A stretch of DNA of 64,000 nt from Urophycis tenuis. Taxonomy: Eukaryota > Chordata > Actinopteri > Gadiformes > Phycidae. Under the pieces are notes generated by a model. That model was not told the DNA's origin and did not search any database. It worked only from the letters and a program-made list of their open reading frames with translations. Below, piece by piece: positions 57,363 to 64,000 of this stretch. The stretch is taken from contig JAXIVH010000005.1 of NCBI GenBank assembly GCA_036785325.1, forward strand, positions 7,159,554 to 7,223,553, written 5' to 3'. Position numbers and translations under genes: made by a program. Numbering within the stretch: the first letter of the stretch is position 1; the number at the start of each line of letters is the position of its first letter.

Positions 57363-58710
57363 CGCGCCAGCCGGAGGCCACCAGAACTTTGCGGACGCCC
57401 AACATGGGGTGGGTGGGTTGGGGGGTGGGGGTGGGGGGGGATTCTCCTCGAGAACCTCGTCTTTCAAGCAGTTTCCAAGTTGGGGAAAAAAAAGAAGCAA
57501 TAGCTGCAATTCAGCTGCAGCGTGCGTGGCCGCAGTGTCCCCTTCATCGTTGTGTGGTCACGAATGCAGTTCAGTCGGCTGCACTTACCGCACGATAAAC
57601 CCGCATTAGCTGCATTTATGTACTCGTATCCGCCAATACCATCCGTTATGTTAGCACCGCGACTCGGGACACCCTGTCTGTTTAATGTCAAGCCTGGGGG
57701 GCCTTCGGTGACCCGGATGTGTGTGTGTGAACACTAAGTGCTATGGTCCCGGCCGGGGAGGCCTTGTCCGCCTCCTCCATATTGCACATAATATCACTGC
57801 TGCTGCTGCTACTGCTGCTGATGGTGATGCTGATGGTGATGATGCTGATGCTGCTGCTACCCAGAGAAATCTATGCACTCAATCTCCTCACTGTGTTTGT
57901 GTGTGGTTCAGTGTATTTATCAGCCCTGAAACACTACGTCCTCATCCCCCCCCCACCCCCTCACCCCCAACACACACATACACAGCGTGACCCCCCTTTA
58001 AATGTATGGCTGATGGCTGTAGAGGATGGTGTGTTTCTTTCTATGACGGTTTGTAACCAAAGCCCCTTCACAGAAGAGGTGCGCGTCTCACCAGGACGCA
58101 CGCAGTGCGAGCCTTGGATGCTGGTTTTCGCTTTGTATTTAGAGGACAAATAACTGGATTTACAGGATGATTGTGTGTTAAATGTGTGTATTTATACAAT
58201 TCTTTTCGCCCTGATGTGCATCAAATGTACACGGTTTTGTCGGAAGCGCGGGCTCACTAAATGGGATCAATAAGTGTTTGTTTTGTACTTGTGTGTTTGA
58301 TTTTGATTGTGAGTGGGTTGTATCGAGAAGGCAGTTCTACAATTGGGCAGTAACAACAAATAAGATCAGGTGTTTCGAGCATTTGATTGTTTATTGATCC
58401 GATTTAGTGGGATGAACCTGCTTTTTGCTGGTATCTCTGTATTGATTGTATATAAAGGTGATCACGACAAAGAAGATTTATTTATAAATTAGATTACTAC
58501 TGAAATATTTAAGATGTCATATTTTCTAATGGCTTTATTTTTATTTGTTTTGTTTGAAGAGTACCTGAGGAGGTGGTCTCCTCTTGATGGCCAGGTTAAA
58601 TGTGCAGCCGTGTGTATGAATGATACAGAGTCAGGGATCTGCATTCAAGTGGGTTTTATGGCATCTTGAGATCATTTGAATAAAAACCATTTGACTTTGC
58701 CCTTTGCTTG
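57363..58710 (+). other. golgb1: golgb1 3' UTR
   Basis: About 1.3 kb between the stop codon and the AATAAA at 58679-58684. It contains G-runs near 57420-57440, a (CTG/GAT)-rich stretch at 57797-57860 and a C-rich run near 57948. Frames inside it do not look like genes. Confidence 0.6.
58679..58684 (+). terminator. golgb1: Polyadenylation signal, golgb1
   Basis: AATAAA in GAATAAAAACC, followed by a GT-containing stretch. It is the best candidate for the end of the golgb1 transcript. Confidence 0.6.
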
Positions 58711-59783
58711 TAATTCTTGATACGCATTAGATGTGCCTGAAATGAACCCTGACTTTTATGGCATCACTTACAAATGAAAGTAAAGAACGTAAAGTAAAGC
58801 ACATTATACAATAACATTCAACGTTTAGTTTTTAATCATGTGCAGACGTATGTTTTGACGAGTCCACGGTACGTCCACCAGATGTCGCTGCTGCCATGGG
58901 CAACGCCGGGGATCGGGCTGGACAAACAGTTACGACCAGGTAACTGATCCATTTTCTGAATGAATGGTCTTTTTTTAATGCACGTTGTTGTGACCTAATG
59001 TTATCCTTTCTTTTCTTTTCTCATGGATAGAATATGCAGAGTGGTAACAGTTTTATATAACATTTTCCAACTCTTAACGACTGACAGGACTAACGAGTAA
59101 CGAGTCGTTACTCCTATTCTGTCATTAAGGAAGGAACCATGATGCTGACTCCCCAGACAAATCTGGAATATGTCTGCAACATCTAGGACATCCAAGGTCG
59201 AAAGGTCAAAAGCCTATAGCATATTTCACTGAAACTTGGATCATTGGATTAACAACACAACATCTAAGTTATATAGGCGTGACGATTCAGTTTGCATTTG
59301 AATTCAACATCAGCTCTGCTTTAAAAAAAAAAAAAAAAAAAAAAACATGTCAAAAAATTCCTCTCTGCTTCCGAAGAGGGGAATCCTCGTCGTGTCTAGT
59401 AAATAAAAGGGACAGCCTGGTCTGGGTATGCCCAAGTGTTTTCTTTTCACCTCCAGTTCTCGCCTTCCCTTTTTTTTTCCATGGGAGGCACAGTCCGTGC
59501 CTGCCGCACGATGACCCAGATGTCCCCCCCCCCCCCCCCCCCCCCTACAGCGAAGGAAAGGCTCCAGCGAACGCGAGTGTGCAACTTTTGAGATGGAGGT
59601 GAAAAACATCCCGGGGGTCGCTATGATTAATGGGTGTTCGCAGAGAGAGAGAGAGAGAGAGAGGGAGGTAGTGATGCCCTTGTGACAAGCCGGCCCGAGC
59701 CGAGCCAAGGGTGCGCTCTCCGCTGAAATTGTGCCAACCCCCTCGCCGTTATCAAAACCGTAATAACTAGTACCGGTTGAGCG

Positions 59784-59786
<3 letters not shown>

Positions 59787-59838
<52 letters not shown>
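59787..59838. repeat. (CA)n microsatellite
   Basis: An uninterrupted CA array of about 26 units. Confidence 0.95.
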
Positions 59839-59842
<4 letters not shown>

Positions 59843-60102
59843 CTAAATGTCACATTGCTTGGGAATGTAGAATCATTACGATCCTGCTCGAAAAAAAAAA
59901 ACCCTCCCCCGAACAAAATCTCGATCATTACGACCTCCTACAGTCGTGTTGACATTTCAAGCTATAGATCTTAATGAGTTGCACTATTCCGAGGCTCAGG
60001 CCTTCTCGACGTGTCGCTCTCGCTTTGTGCCTCTTATAACATTATTTCCTCCTCTAACAGTCAACATCCAATGCCAACATATTTACTCCACTCAAACAAA
60101 CG

Positions 60103-60230
<128 letters not shown>

Positions 60231-60558
60231 GTGGAGACATTGCAGGAGTGCGCAACACAGTTTTTCTTTCGTCAGATTCTTCGGACCCACATTTTTTTTT
60301 CTGGTGTGCCCTATATTATGCCCTACTTTGCAATTAGGTCTTGGTGGTGTGCAGATTTTTTAAGGGGGTAGCAGCAGCAAGATGCAGATCCCTACTGCCT
60401 TTCGATTGCATGTTTAACATGTTACACGTTTCCTTTGTTCGCACCCTCCGCGCCGACGTGGTGGTGTCTGCAGGTGACCGACTGCGTTTCCACATGTCGA
60501 CGGGGGTGACGTTTGGTGCCTTGCTGTCTCTGAATCGGTCTTGCACGTCCCCCCCGGT

Positions 60559-60611
<53 letters not shown>

Positions 60612-60664
60612 CCCACACCTCCAGAATTGAGCTGGCTGCCTTTCCTCGCCAGACACACAGCTCC

Positions 60665-60707
60665 ACACAGAATGGTCGTCTCCCCGTGGGAGACGACCAT
60701 TCTGTGT
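60665..60707. repeat. Perfect 20-bp inverted repeat (hairpin)
   Basis: ACACAGAATGGTCGTCTCCC and its exact reverse complement are separated by the 3-nt loop CGT. The right arm runs into a T-run and then AAATA. No mismatch is present in the stem. The context offers no known RNA family. Confidence 0.9.
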
Positions 60708-60890
60708 TTTTTTTTAAATATTTTTCCGTCCTCAGACTTTGGGCTAACTGGTATTGTTGTAGTTTCTCTTTGCGCGTCCTCCCGCTATAACTAAACGTAA
60801 CGTGACTCCCTCGTCCGTGGAAGAGGTTTCCATTTCGTTTCGTCGTCGTTCCGGCGTGTCGGTGTGTGTGCACGATTCTGCCTCATGCCT

Positions 60891-61180
60891 TAAAGGTGCG
60901 GTAGGTGAGATTTGAGAGTTGGGGTGGGGGTGGGGGCGCCATCGCTCTCCCACCGGCGTGACGGATTCCCACCGGGCTCATCAGGTAAGAGGCGTGCTGA
61001 TTGCTCAGAAATGAGCCAGGTGGCAGTTGAAAATCTAAATTGGCGCGCAGTCCACAAGGCGCAGATATTCCCCACGGCGCATTTTGACTCACAATGAAGT
61101 GACGCACGGCCGGTCATGCCATTTACCCACAAATGACTCACAAAATAATAGCTCTTAAAATCTCACCTACGACACCTTTA
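60891..61180. mobile_element. MITE-like element with about 23-bp inverted ends
   Basis: The left end TAAAGGTGCGGTAGGTGAGA and the right end, whose reverse complement reads TAAAGGTGTCGTAGGTGAGA, match with two differences over about 23 bp and lie 290 bp apart. Only a TA dinucleotide is shared outside AAGGTG, so the class is open. The interior is GC-rich and non-coding. Related ends occur near 2.1 kb and 12.7-12.9 kb. Confidence 0.7.
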
Positions 61181-61300
61181 TTGGCGCTCGGGGAGGGGGC
61201 TCCCAGAGCAGCCGAACGACGTCACCGGAGATCCGGCATGAAGCCACTAAAGGCAGTGAGAATGACCTCATTTGTCGCCATGGCAACAGGGTCTTCCACC

Positions 61301-61500
61301 NNNNNNNNNNNNNNNNNNNNNNNNNNNNNNNNNNNNNNNNNNNNNNNNNNNNNNNNNNNNNNNNNNNNNNNNNNNNNNNNNNNNNNNNNNNNNNNNNNNN
61401 NNNNNNNNNNNNNNNNNNNNNNNNNNNNNNNNNNNNNNNNNNNNNNNNNNNNNNNNNNNNNNNNNNNNNNNNNNNNNNNNNNNNNNNNNNNNNNNNNNNN
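61301..61500. other. Assembly gap (200 N)
   Basis: Two hundred undetermined bases. The round length suggests an estimated rather than a measured gap. GC-rich sequence lies on both sides. Confidence 0.99.
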
Positions 61501-61795
61501 AAGTTTTCCTCTCACCGAGCTCTGCCTGCGCACGCTGCACCGCGGAACGCATCGAGGGTCCTTGGCACCGGCGGCATAGACCGCAACTGTAAACCAGAAA
61601 AAGAGGAATACAACAATTCTTCTTAATTGTGGACAAAGGGAGACTTTCAAGGTAGGACTCGCCTTTTCTGATAAACCAACTAATTAAAGTTTTTTTTTTT
61701 TGCGATGAGTGCTGCCGGCCATTTCATGGTGAAATATAAACTTTAGTTTGAGACAAACACCTGCCTACGCTATGCACCTTCGTGCATTACGTACA

Positions 61796-61798
<3 letters not shown>

Positions 61799-61831
<33 letters not shown>

Positions 61832-61841
61832 GTGTGTGTGA
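61799..61841. repeat. (TG)n microsatellite
   Basis: A TG array of about 20 units with a single-base shift at 61830. Confidence 0.9.
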
Positions 61842-63906
61842 ACAAACACAAACACCATCAATCAACGCACGCACGCACACGGCGCGCCCCAACCAAAGCC
61901 CACAATGTGTTTTGTGTGTGCGGCCGAAATTCACGTCTCTAACATGTTTCTAGACTCATCGACACTCGTGTGATGAAACCGTAGTATGCTGTTACAATTT
62001 CACGAAACTATTTATCCCGCTGTCCTTGATTCTCCTCCACTCGGGTGATCTCGGTTGGTTGACCTATCCACTTGCGCGCAAAATCTAGGCTACAACTCCA
62101 GGTTTAAACTCGAACGCCTGCACCGTACATTAATTATTCTAATACATGTCAATTGTCACAGATGTCCACTTCGTCACTGACCCGCATCTGGATGATGTAG
62201 TACATGGACCCATCAGTATCGTCGCGAACTAATTTAATTGTAGGCTTCAACACATACCACCGTGCGTAAAATGAGACCTGCAAGCATCACATTATGCGAC
62301 TTAACATCAGTCTAAATCAAATGGTGCTATGGACTTGGAAAATACGGAATAAATGTGATATGCCAGCACGATGGTGGTTTCATATCATACAACTGCATAC
62401 ATGAATATATTTCAATACATTTGGATCCCCTGCGAGCCGATTCTCAGCATCGTGACGTAGAGATGGTCCACTATTCACTATGCAAGCGAACAGGGAAGCT
62501 CCTATCGCTCACAACATCACGCCGGTGACAGGTCTTGTTTCCACCGCAACAACGTCAGAGATCAAAGTGGGTCTCGTGGTATAGCGAGAACAACAACAGA
62601 GTAGAGTAGAAGAGGAGAGCCTACCTCAGTTGGGGTTTGTGGTAGTCAGGGATGGAGGGGTAGAGAGTGGAGCGTATTGCAAAGTGCAACACACGCGCAC
62701 ACACGCACGCCTACATTTGCGTCAGGTGCAAGCGCGTCTACGTCGGCTGACCTTTGTCATTGAAAAAGACATTCTAAGTAACCACTTGACCGTTTTTGAT
62801 TGTCCGCGTCGTCTCCCTGCACATTTGGTATCATCTCACAACTACACAGAGCCACAGTAATAACAACGCAGTTACTATTTCTTTGTATTTCTTTCAATTC
62901 TGCCTGCTCAATTTGCTTGAATGAATTGTATGTGTCAAACTACTCTCCCTGTCGGTTTGCCGGTGATAGTGATTCTTAATTATGCTTAATTTGAAGGAGG
63001 CTATTTGGAGCAAGCAACCACAGTATGTTCGATTTTGAAAGAAGCTAACCGTGAGAACATCACACCCCTCCCGACTGGCCTTCCTCCAAAATCACTCCCT
63101 GTCAACAACGTGACCAGCCCCTTCGCGTTAGCGGTAGGTCTGCCTACAGCCCTGTGAGAAAGACCCAGTCCTGCGCAATTGAGTGCGCGGGCAGAATGCG
63201 CGCAGGTAGGCAGACAGACAGGCATGCCATCCAATGATTGGACGAACTTATAAAAGGCTTGCGACCGCCACATATACGCCTACGTGGCTTTAATTTTATT
63301 TATTTATTTATTCAGAGCAAAATGTTTTTTTGATTGCTGTCAGGATGTAAAGAGAATTTCATTTTTCGAGTATAACAAAAACATGCTTCTAAAATATAAT
63401 TTCCTGCTCACCTTTTTAAAACAGTAGTCTCTGGAGATAATTGAACAATAATAGATAGAATATATAATTCATATGTGAGGCAACGTTGGAAATCATGTCT
63501 ATGTCAGGAGGTTCAAGTGCATCTTTGATCATTTCTGTTGACTGCTTGTTGTGCTCTAGCATCTCACTATTGACTTCAAGTGTGTGTGTGTGTGGTGCGT
63601 GTGTGCATGCGCGTGCTTGCGTGTGCGTGCGGAGCGTGTGCGTGTGTGTGAGAGAGAACACTGCTGGCAGAGAGAACTTAGATTTTTTTGTCATCAGTCA
63701 TGATCAAAGTAAACTCCTCCACATCAGAGCGGCGTCTGGCTGCCAGCCCCCGAGGGGCCGGGGGTGGGAGAAAGAGCAGCAGGTAACACTGAGAGAGTGA
63801 TGGGGGCAGAGACATAAAGGTGGCTGCGACTTAAGTGGGTGTTGGAAGAGGCTTGGGAATTGTCCACGAACTGGTCCCCGTTCCTTTCTCTTTCTTTTTT
63901 TTTTTT

Positions 63907-63923
63907 GGGGGGGGGGGGGGGGG
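63907..63923. repeat. Poly-T / poly-G run
   Basis: A T-run is followed by about 17 G. Further C-runs close the window at 63979-64000. Confidence 0.85.
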
Positions 63924-64000
63924 AGACGGGAGACCGGGAGGGCATGACACCCTTATTCTATTCACCGCCAATCCACTCAGCCCCCCCCTCCCCCCCCCCC

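Noticed and set aside
61501..61650. Possible first exon of a gene to the right (GC-rich, ends CAAG|GTAGGA)
   Set aside because: It is non-coding, its left side is missing in the gap, and no following exon is recognisable in the window.

Overview
The window is nuclear DNA from a ray-finned (teleost) fish. The evidence is intron-rich vertebrate genes, three tandem photoreceptor GCAP genes, a giantin (golgb1) gene, and retroelement tails typical of teleosts (the 'GGATAAAAGCG' SINE/LINE tail and the AATAAAGTTGAATCTAATCT tail). Dinucleotide repeats and poly-G/poly-C runs are very dense, as in repeat-rich percomorph or gadiform genomes, but the species cannot be fixed from this sequence. There is one 200-N assembly gap (61301-61500). 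All four genes I can support lie on the + strand.

Layout: 1-10.8 kb is intergenic and dominated by simple repeats and old transposon fragments, with no coding gene I can support. Three four-exon genes for guanylate cyclase-activating proteins (neuronal calcium sensor family) follow at 10877-12121, 16442-18175 and 21544-22511. They share intron positions and phases (0, 0, 1) and an exon 2 of exactly 150 nt, so they are tandem duplicates. A candidate promoter (IRF/ISRE-like and NRF-1 sites) at 24.6-24.8 kb precedes golgb1. Its 28 coding exons run from 26070 to 57362 and add up to 15,498 nt in one continuous frame (5,165 aa). One exon of 11,943 nt supplies 77% of the protein. A 3' UTR with AATAAA at 58679 follows. 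The stretch 58.7-64 kb is intergenic, with microsatellites, a MITE-like element, a perfect 20-bp hairpin and the gap.

Function: GCAPs are Ca2+ sensors that switch photoreceptor membrane guanylate cyclases on when Ca2+ falls after light. Giantin is a C-tail-anchored Golgi coiled-coil tether. They are neighbours in position; nothing in the sequence links their functions. The most noteworthy observations are the expanded giantin with a gap-free 347-residue internal repeat, a long (TG)n tract directly abutting a golgb1 3' splice site, a complete hAT-type MITE with intact 8-bp target duplications in golgb1 intron 1, and a perfect fold-back hairpin at 60.7 kb.
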